This document shows, one piece after another, positions 14,894-22,577 of a stretch of 28,836 nt of DNA (positions within the stretch are counted from its first letter, which is position 1; the number at the start of each line of letters is the position of its first letter). A program made the position numbers and the translations under genes. Location of the stretch: positions 1 to 28,836 of the forward strand of contig DGTF01000002.1 of assembly GCA_002394235.1 (NCBI GenBank), given 5' to 3'. The stretch is from Eubacterium sp. UBA4343 (GTDB taxonomy: Bacteria; Bacillota; Clostridia; Lachnospirales; Lachnospiraceae). The notes beneath the pieces were generated by a model, which was not told the origin of the DNA, ran no database searches, and saw only the letters and a program-made list of their open reading frames with translations.

Positions 14894-14969
14894 CGCGGAA
14901 GTGCGAAGCACGGAGCAATCCGTAGCTAATACAGCATGTGGCGCCTCAGTCACAGGACAGGGACGTTTA
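14894..14969 (+). repeat. Family C structured repeat, copy C1
   Basis: The head contains GTGC-GAA-GCAC and ACGGA-GCAA-TCCGT hairpins and then GTAGCTAATAC. The tail TGTGGCGCC..GGACAGGGACGTTTA ends on the aroB stop codon. The head is nearly identical to C2 (16954). It lies between aroB and lspA and is upstream of lspA. Confidence 0.75.
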
Positions 14970-16064
14970 TTTAATAAGTACAGATGCTGCTTCGCGCAGC
15001 TCCTCGTCCGTGACGCTGCTGTCGATTACTGCGTTTCCGATACCGTCGAGAAGGATAAAGCGGATATGGCCCTCTTCCATCTTCTTATCGGATCGGGTAG
15101 TCCGGACTATTTCATCCACAGTCAGTCCGCTGACAGAGGTTGGAATCCCGAAATTCCGGTGAAGCTTCTGCAGCCACCGGTAATCATCCTCTGAGATCAT
15201 GCCACGCTTCATAGACAGCCAGGAAGCCCCAATGGAGCCGATCCCGACACACTGACCGTGAAGAAGCTCGAAGTTCTTGCATTTTTCGATGGCATGGCCG
15301 AGCGTATGGCCGAAGTTGAGGATGGCACGGAGTCCCTTGTCCTTTGGATCCTCTTCGACAACGGATGCCTTTACCCTGCAGCAGGCGCGGATCACAGTCG
15401 CCAGAGCATCCGGATCTCTCCGGAGGATCTCTGCCTCGTGGGAATCAATCCAGGTGAGCAGGTTTCTGTCGCGGATCGCACCGGTCTTCAGAACCTCACC
15501 CATGCCGGAGGCAAACTGATCCTGCGGAAGTGTCTTCAGTGTCTTCATATTCATGTAGACAAGGCACGGCTGCAGAAATGCGCCTACCATGTTCTTATAC
15601 TGTTCAAAATCGACGCCTGTTTTTCCTCCGACGCTGCTGTCTACCTGTGCGAGCAGGGTGGTCGGGATCTGGATAAAATCGATGCCTCGCAGGTAGGTGG
15701 CCGCCGCAAAACCGGTCAGATCACCGGCGACGCCGCCGCCGAGAGCGGCGAGGATGTCGTTTCGCTGAAACTTATGCTCGATCAGAAAACGGTACAGGCC
15801 GTTTACTGTATCCAGGCATTTGTGTTCCTCCCCTGCCGGAAATATATAGGTTTCAACCGTAAGTCCAAGCGGCTCGAGAGCTTTCTCTACCTCTCCTGCG
15901 TACAGCGGCGCTACGTTGCTGTCGGATACCACGCAGATCTTTTTTGCCCGGAAACCGTTGATCCGGCGGATTTCATCCGCAAGGGTCTGAAAACTGCTCT
16001 CCCACACGATCCGATAGGAGAATTCCATGCCTGAGCTTTTTCTTTCTACGATTAGTGATTCCAT
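14967..16064 (-). CDS. aroB: 3-dehydroquinate synthase
   Basis: A 365-residue enzyme of the shikimate pathway that converts DAHP to 3-dehydroquinate with catalytic NAD and a divalent metal. The NAD-binding block GGGVAGDLTGFAAATYLRG is followed by IPTTLLAQVDSSVGGKTGVD. Metal ligands are expected in GMGEVLK (Glu), NFGHTLGHAIE (His) and LLHGQCVGIG (His). Length is normal. ATG 16062-16064 has AAAGGAG six bases upstream. It lies between sepF and lspA, genes of cell-envelope function. A terminator at 16145-16178 separates it from sepF, so it should have its own promoter in 16065-16144, where only a weak candidate is seen. Confidence 0.96.
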   Translation of the reverse strand: MESLIVERKSSGMEFSYRIVWESSFQTLADEIRRINGFRAKKICVVSDSNVAPLYAGEVEKALEPLGLTVETYIFPAGEEHKCLDTVNGLYRFLIEHKFQRNDILAALGGGVAGDLTGFAAATYLRGIDFIQIPTTLLAQVDSSVGGKTGVDFEQYKNMVGAFLQPCLVYMNMKTLKTLPQDQFASGMGEVLKTGAIRDRNLLTWIDSHEAEILRRDPDALATVIRACCRVKASVVEEDPKDKGLRAILNFGHTLGHAIEKCKNFELLHGQCVGIGSIGASWLSMKRGMISEDDYRWLQKLHRNFGIPTSVSGLTVDEIVRTTRSDKKMEEGHIRFILLDGIGNAVIDSSVTDEELREAASVLIK

Positions 16065-16144
16065 AAAAAACTCCTTTTCAATATTCCGTCACTGTATACT
16101 TCACTGCTGAGGAAAGAGGGGACTGCGTCATCATCCGATAAGAG

Positions 16145-16178
16145 AAAAGCACCAGTAAGAATCGCTTCTAACTGATGC
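16145..16178 (-). terminator. Terminator of sepF, with a duplicated arm
   Basis: On the minus strand GCATCAGT pairs with ACTGGTGC (one U-G) around an inner AGAA-GCGA-TTCT hairpin, followed by TTTTCTC. The upstream arm is tandemly duplicated: ACTGATGCCCGA and ACTGGTGCCCGA are adjacent at 16171-16194 on the + strand, and the second copy could also form the stem. Confidence 0.75.
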
Positions 16179-16202
16179 CCGAACTGGTGCCCGAAAGGTC
16201 AT

Positions 16203-16290
16203 TCATTTCTGTAATCATTTGAACAGAACCGCATACCGGAAAGGCTGCTCTGTCATCATTCGATCAGAACCGCACGCTCGGAAAGCCATC
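16203..16290 (-). repeat. Two 41-bp tandem units following the sepF stop
   Basis: Units at about 16203-16243 and 16244-16284 share CAGAACCGCA (16224 and 16265) and most flanking bases. On the minus strand they read ..RYAVLFK-stop and ..ERAVLIE-stop, resembling the SepF end ..MRTAF-stop. Similarity to the gene end itself is weaker than similarity between the two units. Confidence 0.6.
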
Positions 16291-16306
16291 GCTTTGATAA
16301 GTTCTG

Positions 16307-16903
16307 TCAGAACGCCGTGCGCATTGTCGGCATTGCGCCGTTCAGAAGATCCTGAATGTCTCCGGAAATCTCTACGGTAGAAGGAGTCAAAATGAAGATG
16401 TAACTTGAAACCTTCTGCAGTCCTCCGCCGATTGCATAGCATGAACCGGAGGAAAAGTCAATGATTCTCTGTGCGAGCTCGACATCAAGCCCCTCCAGAT
16501 TCAGTACAACGGTGCAGCCGGAAAGAAGGGTGTCTGCAATCTCCCGGTAGTCCTCAACCTTTGCCGGTTTGATCACACAGACTTCCATGCCGCCGCGGGC
16601 GGACGATGAGGCACGGTGCATTGGCGTTACCTTCTGAGACTGCGCTGCAGGTCTCGTCTGCATGCGTGCTGCCGTGGTGTATCTTCCGGAAGCCTCCGGC
16701 TGTGCCTTGCGAACCGGCTCCTCCTCTTCTGTCTCACGGGCAGTATTTACACTCTTGCGGCTTCCGAAATGCTTTTTCTTCGGCGCTGGTTCTTCTTCCG
16801 GCTCATCATCATAATCGTCATCGTCGTCATCGAAGAATTCATCGTCATCATCATAATCGTCATTCAGACGTACCGCGTCAAGGAACTTATCAAAAAATCC
16901 CAT
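16307..16903 (-). CDS. sepF: Cell division protein SepF
   Basis: A 198-residue Z-ring-associated protein that tethers FtsZ to the membrane. The N-terminal MGFFDKFLDAVRL forms the membrane-binding amphipathic helix. It is followed by a long Asp/Glu tract (about 15-45) and a basic, disordered linker (to about 105). The SepF core (about 106-190) has VCVIKPAKVEDYREIADTLL, VVLNLEG and DFSSGSCYAIGG. The acidic tract is encoded by GAT/GAC-rich DNA. ATG 16901-16903 has AGGAG about 11 bases upstream. Its neighbour yggS/ylmE is the usual one in Firmicutes. It is followed by tail-like repeats and a terminator. Confidence 0.95.
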   Translation of the reverse strand: MGFFDKFLDAVRLNDDYDDDDEFFDDDDDDYDDEPEEEPAPKKKHFGSRKSVNTARETEEEEPVRKAQPEASGRYTTAARMQTRPAAQSQKVTPMHRASSSARGGMEVCVIKPAKVEDYREIADTLLSGCTVVLNLEGLDVELAQRIIDFSSGSCYAIGGGLQKVSSYIFILTPSTVEISGDIQDLLNGAMPTMRTAF

Positions 16904-16953
16904 CTTATCATACTCTCCTAATAATTTCTTACAGACTCAGGGGGCAACATTTC

Positions 16954-17027
16954 AGGAGTGTGAAGCACGGAGCAATCCGTAGCTTATACACACTGCAGCG
17001 CCCCGCTAGCGGGACATGGCCGTTTAC
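16954..17027 (+). repeat. Family C structured repeat, copy C2
   Basis: GTGT-GAA-GCAC and ACGGA-GCAA-TCCGT hairpins, GTAGCTTATAC, then a perfect CCCGC-TA-GCGGG hairpin and CCGTTTACG. It lies between yggS and sepF. The head shares 30 of about 33 bases with C1. Confidence 0.75.
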
Positions 17028-17081
17028 GTCACAATTTTGAAGCCGGCCGTAATGCCATGGGGGAAACACTAAAAACATGTC

Positions 17082-17789
17082 TTACTGTTTGTGTGAATAA
17101 TCGCGTGCGCCGAAAATAGCAGTACCTACGCGGACAAGTGTGGCACCCTCTTCAACTGCGACGATATAATCATTGGTCATACCCATACTCAGAGTCTTCA
17201 TTTCAACATTCTCATTATCAGTGTTTTCATTGTTGATGTCAACACTTAATTGTCTCAATTTGCGGAAGACCGGACGGTTATCCTCCGGGTTCTGCACAAA
17301 GGGAGCGCTGGTCATGAGGCCGCTGACAATGACATGCGGAAGCGTTTCTGCAATTCTTTTCACAAGCTTCGGAGCTTCTTCACAGGAAACGCCGAACTTT
17401 GTGTCTTCCTCTGCGACATTGACCTCGATCAGGATCGGAATCCGGCGGCTGTGCTTAACCGCTTCCTTCTCGATGGTCTGAGCAAGCTCATAGGTATCGA
17501 CAGCGTGTATCATGGTAACGTATTCCGCGATGTACTTGACCTTGTTCCTCTGCAGATGACCGATCATATGCCAGTGAATATCCTTTGGAAGGTCATCATG
17601 CTTCTGGCGGAGTTCCTGAATATAATTCTCACCGAAGTCACGCACCCCGGCACGGTAAAGCTCTTCGATGTTCTCCTCCGGCTTTGTCTTGCTGACTGCG
17701 ATCAGCGTGACATCCTCCGGATTCCTGCCCGCGCGAGCGCAGGCCTCATCGATGTTCTTGCGAACAGCTTTATAATTTTCCAAAAGCAT
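17082..17789 (-). CDS. YggS/YlmE family pyridoxal phosphate homeostasis protein
   Basis: A 235-residue PLP-binding protein with an alanine-racemase-like barrel and no known catalytic activity; the family maintains PLP and amino-acid balance. The PLP lysine is K34 in AVSKTKP. Other signatures are FGENYIQE, HWHMIGHLQRNK, EVNVAEEDTKFG and LSMGMTNDYIVAVEEGAT, which is followed by VRVGTAIFG. The start is ATG 17787-17789, preceded by GAGGTG at a good distance; a longer reading would translate intergenic repeat C3. It lies between the HlyD-like gene and sepF, the standard Firmicutes neighbourhood (ylmE-ylmF). Confidence 0.94.
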   Translation of the reverse strand: MLLENYKAVRKNIDEACARAGRNPEDVTLIAVSKTKPEENIEELYRAGVRDFGENYIQELRQKHDDLPKDIHWHMIGHLQRNKVKYIAEYVTMIHAVDTYELAQTIEKEAVKHSRRIPILIEVNVAEEDTKFGVSCEEAPKLVKRIAETLPHVIVSGLMTSAPFVQNPEDNRPVFRKLRQLSVDINNENTDNENVEMKTLSMGMTNDYIVAVEEGATLVRVGTAIFGARDYSHKQ

Positions 17790-17810
17790 TTTCAACACCT
17801 CACATTTCTG

Positions 17811-17930
17811 TATACATATTGTGACGCCCCACCTGAGAGGGAAGGGCGTTTCCGGTAAACCATCATACGGGATATACTGTGACACAAACGGTAAAAGCTG
17901 AGAATTGCTCTGTGCTTCGCACTCCCGCAA
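17811..17930. repeat. Family C structured repeat, rearranged copy C3
   Basis: The head lies on the minus strand (17893-17930), including GTGC-GAA-GCAC and the GAGCAAT segment. A tail-like part lies on the plus strand (17811-17861): TATACATATTGTGACGCCCC with an ACGCCC/GGGCGT hairpin, ending GGTAAACC. The two parts face each other, so this copy looks inverted internally or is a head-to-head pair. It fills the yggS upstream region. Confidence 0.6.
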
Positions 17931-17968
17931 TCTTTATATATGATATGGATCTGTATGACGCATTGTCT

Positions 17969-19297
17969 TTACCGGAGTATCTCCGCCTCGTTCACGGTAC
18001 TTCCGTCTCTGACAATATAATCATATTGGGAGATTCCGTAGTTTGTGCCCTCTTTTACCAGACAATACTCATCATTCTGATCGATAATGTCGATTTTGCG
18101 AAACTGTGCGTAGCCGCGGTTGACACAGTAAACACCCTCCAGTGAGGCAGTGGCCCCGATGGTATAGGTGTCGCTGGAATCGGGCTTGAGGATGAGATCT
18201 CCAGGCTGGAAATCCGCTTCATCCACATAATAAACCTTCTGCCCGGAATCATCCGTGGTGCTCTCATACAGATCGGCTTCTACAAATTCTGTGGAGGAGC
18301 CTCCTCCGCTGCTCTTCGTCTGTTTCATAAAACCGTCGGAGTCGTCATCACCTCCCGTCGTCAGATAATCTACCGGAATCGTGTAAAACTCCTTTGTAAC
18401 GATAGAGGAAAGCGGGATCTTCAGTCCGGTGTCCGTATTTGTCACCAGCTCAATATTGAGAAACCGGTCATCCGCGTACCGCACCATACCGCTGTACAGG
18501 GTGATTTTCGCAAAATGTGTGCCGTCTCTGTCAAATAGAGTCAGATCTCCGTTCTCGGAATTCCCGTCTTTGCTGAACTTTACCCGGACCGTTGTTTTTG
18601 TGGAAAGGGCGGCATATTGTCTGTCGGTTAAAGGAAAGACAAGATACCAGGTGTCATCGGTCGCAATGCGGAAGATCGGATCTCCCTTCGAAACCTTGTC
18701 GCTGGTCCGAAGCTGTGTGCTCTCATAGGATTTGATGTTGAAATCATCCAGAGTGACGTCCTGCGGTGTCAGCGTTTCATATCCGTCTGTTGTATAGGTG
18801 ATGATACCGTCATTGTCTGCCTGACAGGCAGTTCCGTTAACAGAAGATGGATCACTGTCGTTGATGACGGTAGAGTTCAGCGAGTACTGAAAATCATAGA
18901 CGGTTCCGAAATTATCCTCATTATATGCCCCGGAAAATTCCGAGGCAAGCTGCCGGATTTTGCTGATGTCGGAGTCTGCCAGTGTGACCCTGGAGGAAGA
19001 ATCGGGACTGGAGCCGATACTGCACACAATGTCATTTCTGGATGCTCTGGCGCTGTCCTGTGTATAGTAGCTGACATATCCGGAGGCAGAAGCATCAACC
19101 AGTTCTTCCGACCGAAGCGCAAGCGCCGAGTAGGATTCGTTGTTTGAAAGAGTGCCGGAAGTTACCATATATGAGGAAATGTGCTTTGAGGTCGCATAGA
19201 TGAAGATCGTGATGATCAGATACAGGAAAAGCGCTCCGAAGATCACGGTGCCGATATTGAAATTTATTCCGTGTTTTCTTTTATCTTTTCTTGCCAC
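17969..19297 (-). CDS. HlyD-like membrane-anchored adaptor protein
   Basis: A 442-residue protein with a basic N-terminus (ARKDKRKHG), one membrane helix (about residues 17-38) and a long extracellular part. The segment after the helix (SSYMVTSGTLSNNESYSALALRSEE) and the later DKVSKGDPIFRIATDD lipoyl/barrel-like block resemble HlyD-type efflux adaptors. No long coiled coil is evident. Its place next to yggS and sepF is conserved in clostridia and hints at an envelope or division role. The chosen start is GTG 19295-19297, five bases after AGGAGG; an in-frame ATG five codons earlier overlaps that SD and is less likely. Function is unproven. Confidence 0.7.
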   Translation of the reverse strand: MARKDKRKHGINFNIGTVIFGALFLYLIITIFIYATSKHISSYMVTSGTLSNNESYSALALRSEELVDASASGYVSYYTQDSARASRNDIVCSIGSSPDSSSRVTLADSDISKIRQLASEFSGAYNEDNFGTVYDFQYSLNSTVINDSDPSSVNGTACQADNDGIITYTTDGYETLTPQDVTLDDFNIKSYESTQLRTSDKVSKGDPIFRIATDDTWYLVFPLTDRQYAALSTKTTVRVKFSKDGNSENGDLTLFDRDGTHFAKITLYSGMVRYADDRFLNIELVTNTDTGLKIPLSSIVTKEFYTIPVDYLTTGGDDDSDGFMKQTKSSGGGSSTEFVEADLYESTTDDSGQKVYYVDEADFQPGDLILKPDSSDTYTIGATASLEGVYCVNRGYAQFRKIDIIDQNDEYCLVKEGTNYGISQYDYIVRDGSTVNEAEILR

Positions 19298-19327
19298 AGT
19301 TGCCTCCTGCATACGCTTTGACTCCTT

Positions 19328-19356
19328 ATTCTAGCATTATCCGAAATTGATTACAA
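19328..19356 (-). promoter_or_regulatory. Promoter of the HlyD-like/yggS/sepF group
   Basis: TTGTAA (19351-19356) and TAGAAT (19328-19333) are 17 bases apart, with a TGC extension before the -10. The start site would be about 25 bases before the GTG. Confidence 0.7.
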
Positions 19357-19360
19357 GCAA

Positions 19361-19416
19361 AAGAAAGCTGCCCGCAGGGAGGCATAAAGAAAGCTGCCGC
19401 AGCAGGTGCGGCAGCT
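19361..19416 (-). terminator. Terminator of the P-loop gene, with a partial duplicate
   Basis: On the minus strand AGCTGCCGCA pairs with TGCGGCAGCT (19392-19416), followed by TTCTTT. A second TGCGGGCAGCTTTCTTT lies 26 bases further (19361 onward), a partial tandem copy of the terminator's 3' half. Confidence 0.8.
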
Positions 19417-19473
19417 GAATGAGGTCCTGTTCGGAACAAATATAATAGTCTGGATTCGATACATGTACGGATA

Positions 19474-19899
19474 TTACAGAGCAAGGAGGATCTTTTCCTG
19501 CATATCTGCGCTCAGTTCTTCCTTGTCCATGGACATGCTGATGACAAAGTCAACATGGAACATTGTACTGATCTGCTCGAGCTGTTCGATGCAGTCGTCT
19601 ACCTTATCCTTGTTGTCTTCAAGCTTCGTCAGCTTCAGGAAGCCGTCAAGATACATCTGCTCGATATCACGATTCTGAGAGATGATTCCGCAGATAAAAC
19701 CGACAAATTCATTGTAGTCCTTTAACGGATAAACGGATACATCAATCAGGCGGATCTTATTGTTCAGCTCAAGCATATGCTTTGCGCTCTTGTCGAGATA
19801 TACGATATCTCCGCTCGCCGACCTAACTGCTGTATTCACCTTGTCCAGAATATATTTGGTTTTTCCTTTTCCCTTTTTGCCTACAATTAATTGAACCAT
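19474..19899 (-). CDS. Small P-loop NTPase-like protein of unknown function
   Basis: A 141-residue cytoplasmic protein. MVQLIVGKKGKGKTKYIL carries a Walker A motif (GKKGKGKT, about residues 7-14), and QMYLDGFLKL (about 82-91) may be a Walker B strand. A second hydrophobic strand, DFVISMSMDKEEL, lies near the end. It is far shorter than PilT or other secretion ATPases, although related proteins are sometimes labelled so. The start is ATG 19897-19899, eight bases after GGAGG. It has its own strong promoter and terminator, so it is a one-gene unit between the HlyD-like gene and dacA. Confidence 0.7.
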   Translation of the reverse strand: MVQLIVGKKGKGKTKYILDKVNTAVRSASGDIVYLDKSAKHMLELNNKIRLIDVSVYPLKDYNEFVGFICGIISQNRDIEQMYLDGFLKLTKLEDNKDKVDDCIEQLEQISTMFHVDFVISMSMDKEELSADMQEKILLAL

Positions 19900-20036
19900 G
19901 GCTGATTCCTCCTTGAGCAGTATCGTAATGTAAAATACATTGGTATAGCATAATTTCCCGAAAAGCTGCATAATCGACACAGACTGGCACGATTTAATTG
20001 TCTTTTTGACTAAAATCGTTTCGGGTTGATGGTTTA

Positions 20037-20065
20037 ATTATAGTGTATTTATACAAAAAAGGCAA
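20037..20065 (-). promoter_or_regulatory. Sigma-A promoter of the P-loop gene
   Basis: TTGCCT (20060-20065) and TATAAT (20037-20042) are 17 bases apart. The start is near 20030, giving a leader of about 130 nt. This leader contains an imperfect hairpin at 19990-20018 (CGATTT..AAATCG). Confidence 0.75.
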
Positions 20066-20084
20066 GACACTTTCCTTATTTTCA

Positions 20085-21353
20085 TCAGGAACCGGAGACT
20101 TGGGAGACGCTTTTCTCCGTATCTGAGGACGAAGACACCTTTTCCGTTCCGGAAGTGGAAGTTTCCGCTCCGGAAGTGGAAGTTACCGTTCCGGAGGATG
20201 AAGATACCTCTTCCGTGCCAGAGGAAGATTCCGCAGCGGAGGAGGCGTCCGAATTCGTCAGACTGAGCAGCTTGCTCATATCGTTGTACAGAGTATCCTT
20301 TGTGTCGGCACCGGTGACGATTGCGATAAAGGGAACGCCGTAACCGTTCTGTACGACGAGAGCAAGGCATGACCCGGCCTGATCTGTTGTACCGGTCTTG
20401 CTCGCAAGAATCTGTACATTGGAAGGCAGTGAATAGGTTCCGTCGAGATATTCATCGGTTGTAGTGGACAGGAAGGTGCTCTCTCCCTCGGTCCCCGTGA
20501 CGCTTGTCTGGTACTGGGACTGTGACGCGATCTTTGAGAAATCAGGATAATCCTGATAGACACGGTTCAGCATCAGATAAATGTCATATGGTGTTGTGTA
20601 GTGGTTGTCCTCGTGGAGTCCGGAGGGATTAACAAAATGGGTTCCCGTCATCCCGAGCTTCTGGGCTTCCGAATTCATCATCTCCACGAATTTATCCACA
20701 CTGCCGCCGACCGTCCTGGCAATCGCCATGGCCGCGTCATTCGCGGAGTATACCAGAAGCAGGTTCAGCAGATCTTCGAGCGCAACCTTGTCTCCGACTT
20801 CAAGCTGACTGGACTGCGCGTCCTCACCGAGCTGAAAATCCGCATCCGTCATGGTGACCTGCTGCGTGAGGTCTGCGCCGCTCTCAAATGTCACGAGAGC
20901 CGTCATGATCTTCGTCAGGCTGGCGGGATAGATTTTATCGTAGATTCCCTTTGCATAGAGGCTGGTGTGATCCTCGAGATTAAACAGAAGCGCCCGTTCA
21001 TCATCTTCAGTGAGGCTGAGACTTCCGGATCCGACTTCAGATTCGGAACAGACAATACCCTCGCTCTCCGTGTAATTCGATGTACTTTGAAGGGTGAAAG
21101 GAGAAAGCTCCTCGGCCCCGTTCTGGGCGGAGAGATTATAGGCCCCGGATGTGTCAAGCGTCGCGCTCCGCGTGAAGATCAGATGAATCAGAACAGCTGC
21201 CAGCACAAGAATCACCGCGATGAAAACTGCCGCAATACGATGCAGGAGACGCTGCTGTCTGCGTCTCGCATTCCGGCTGTATTTTCTGTTATGCCTTCTT
21301 TCCGGTTCCGGATTCGAAGGAGTCCGGTTTGAATGTTTCTCCTGTATAGACAT
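20085..21353 (-). CDS. dacA: D-alanyl-D-alanine carboxypeptidase (low-molecular-weight PBP)
   Basis: A 422-residue serine peptidase that trims the terminal D-Ala from peptidoglycan stems. A basic cytoplasmic tail (RKYSRNARRRQQR) is followed by one membrane helix (about 40-60), so it is N-terminally anchored and not released. The catalytic motifs are S145-L-T-K148, YS203-A-N205 and K319-T-G. After the peptidase domain (to about 367) comes a Ser/Thr/Glu-rich tail (about 368-422) of imperfect SGTE-V-SSSS repeats in place of the usual PBP5 C-terminal domain. The start is ATG 21351-21353, five bases after GGAGG; it overlaps the rodA end by 65 bases. It is last in the mre operon. Confidence 0.93.
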   Translation of the reverse strand: MSIQEKHSNRTPSNPEPERRHNRKYSRNARRRQQRLLHRIAAVFIAVILVLAAVLIHLIFTRSATLDTSGAYNLSAQNGAEELSPFTLQSTSNYTESEGIVCSESEVGSGSLSLTEDDERALLFNLEDHTSLYAKGIYDKIYPASLTKIMTALVTFESGADLTQQVTMTDADFQLGEDAQSSQLEVGDKVALEDLLNLLLVYSANDAAMAIARTVGGSVDKFVEMMNSEAQKLGMTGTHFVNPSGLHEDNHYTTPYDIYLMLNRVYQDYPDFSKIASQSQYQTSVTGTEGESTFLSTTTDEYLDGTYSLPSNVQILASKTGTTDQAGSCLALVVQNGYGVPFIAIVTGADTKDTLYNDMSKLLSLTNSDASSAAESSSGTEEVSSSSGTVTSTSGAETSTSGTEKVSSSSDTEKSVSQVSGS

Positions 21354-22479
21354 ATTTTCCTCCATAGTCAAAATATTTCTTGCGCTGCAGACTGATATTC
21401 ATCACCACACCCATTCCGATGTAGAGACTGATCAGAGAGGTCAGGCCGTAACTCACAAAAGGAAGCGGCGTTCCGGTATTCGGAAGAAGGCCTGTCGCGA
21501 CGCAGATGTTGATAAAGCTCTGTATCGCGATCAGGCATCCCATACCGTAGCAGACCAGGGTGCCGGAGAGATCTTTTGCCGCTCTGCCCGCCAGAAAGCA
21601 AAGCAGAATGATCAGGAACAAGAGGATGACAATAATGGCGCTTCCGATGAAGCCCAGCTCCTCTCCCGCAACCGCGAAGATGAAGTCGTTCTGAATCTCG
21701 GATATGAAATTGCCGCTGTTCGCGGAAAGATCCGTGTTGTTCAGCCCTTTTCCGGTGACCTGGCCGGAACCGATTGCCATGATGGAATTCTGCTGCTGCA
21801 TCTTGGAGTCGGAATACTCCTCGCTGTCATCGGAGCTGAGGAAAGTCATGATACGGTCCTTCTGATAATCGTCGACGATATGGAGATCCGTTTTGACGAT
21901 CAGGAGAAACATCACCAGTACAACAGGTACGATTACCGCGAGGATAATGCCGATCTTCTTGTAGCTGAGCCCTGCTCCGAAATACATCAGTGCGAATACA
22001 ATGGTCATTGTGATGGTGTTCTTCAGGTCCGGCTGGCTCAGGATGAGGAACAGCGGGAAAGCAAGAAGAATGATCGACCGGAAGACCGTCTTCCAGGAAT
22101 TCAGGTTTTCTTCATGGTTCATAAAGAACATGGAGAAAAACAGAATCATCATGATCTTGCACAGCTCGGTCGGCTGGAACTGGAATCCTCCGATGTTGAT
22201 CCAGCGTGCCGCTCCCAGCGCCGTTGTACCGAACAGGCGGACCATGATCAGCAGCAGAATGTTAATAATATAGATGATCCAGTAAAAATGGAGAATCCAG
22301 CTGTAATCGATCAGAGAGATCACGATCATCAGCGCAAGCCCCATCAGAAAGCCCATCAGCTGTCTGCTTCTGAGGGTCGGATCGGCGGATCCGACGAGGA
22401 CCACACCGATCGAACTGATGATAATCAGCAGAAGCATCAGCATGAAATTGTAATCTTTCAGTTTATATAACTTCAGCAT
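21289..22479 (-). CDS. rodA: RodA peptidoglycan glycosyltransferase (SEDS family)
   Basis: A 396-residue polytopic membrane protein that polymerises lipid II during elongation, partnered by PBP2. About ten membrane helices are visible. Family signatures are GAARWINIGGFQFQPTELCK, SQPDLKNTITM, NDFIFAVAGEELGF and the C-terminal LPNTGTPLPFVSYG. The large extracellular loop between GKGLNN and SEIQNDF carries the conserved region. ATG 22477-22479 has GAGGG about 10 bases upstream. The gap to PBP2 (22480-22577) is the longest inside this part of the operon and contains a copy of the PBP2 tail. The soluble C-terminal tail overlaps dacA. Confidence 0.95.
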   Translation of the reverse strand: MLKLYKLKDYNFMLMLLLIIISSIGVVLVGSADPTLRSRQLMGFLMGLALMIVISLIDYSWILHFYWIIYIINILLLIMVRLFGTTALGAARWINIGGFQFQPTELCKIMMILFFSMFFMNHEENLNSWKTVFRSIILLAFPLFLILSQPDLKNTITMTIVFALMYFGAGLSYKKIGIILAVIVPVVLVMFLLIVKTDLHIVDDYQKDRIMTFLSSDDSEEYSDSKMQQQNSIMAIGSGQVTGKGLNNTDLSANSGNFISEIQNDFIFAVAGEELGFIGSAIIVILLFLIILLCFLAGRAAKDLSGTLVCYGMGCLIAIQSFINICVATGLLPNTGTPLPFVSYGLTSLISLYIGMGVVMNISLQRKKYFDYGGKYVYTGETFKPDSFESGTGKKA

Positions 22480-22509
22480 TCGATATTTTCCCTCTATCTG
22501 TGCACTAGC

Positions 22510-22543
22510 TCAGTCGGCAGCGATTTTCTCCGTGATTGAATCA
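22510..22543 (-). repeat. Diverged copy of the PBP2 3' end
   Basis: Matches 22578-22611 (end of the PBP2 gene) at an offset of 68 bases with seven differences in 34, all transitions. On the minus strand the gene reads DSITKKIVAD-stop and the copy DSITEKIAAD-stop. Five of the seven changes are synonymous in that frame. The copy is out of frame with the gene. Confidence 0.85.
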
Positions 22544-22577
22544 CGTCGTGGCGGAATTTCGCAAATTGTTGAAAAAA

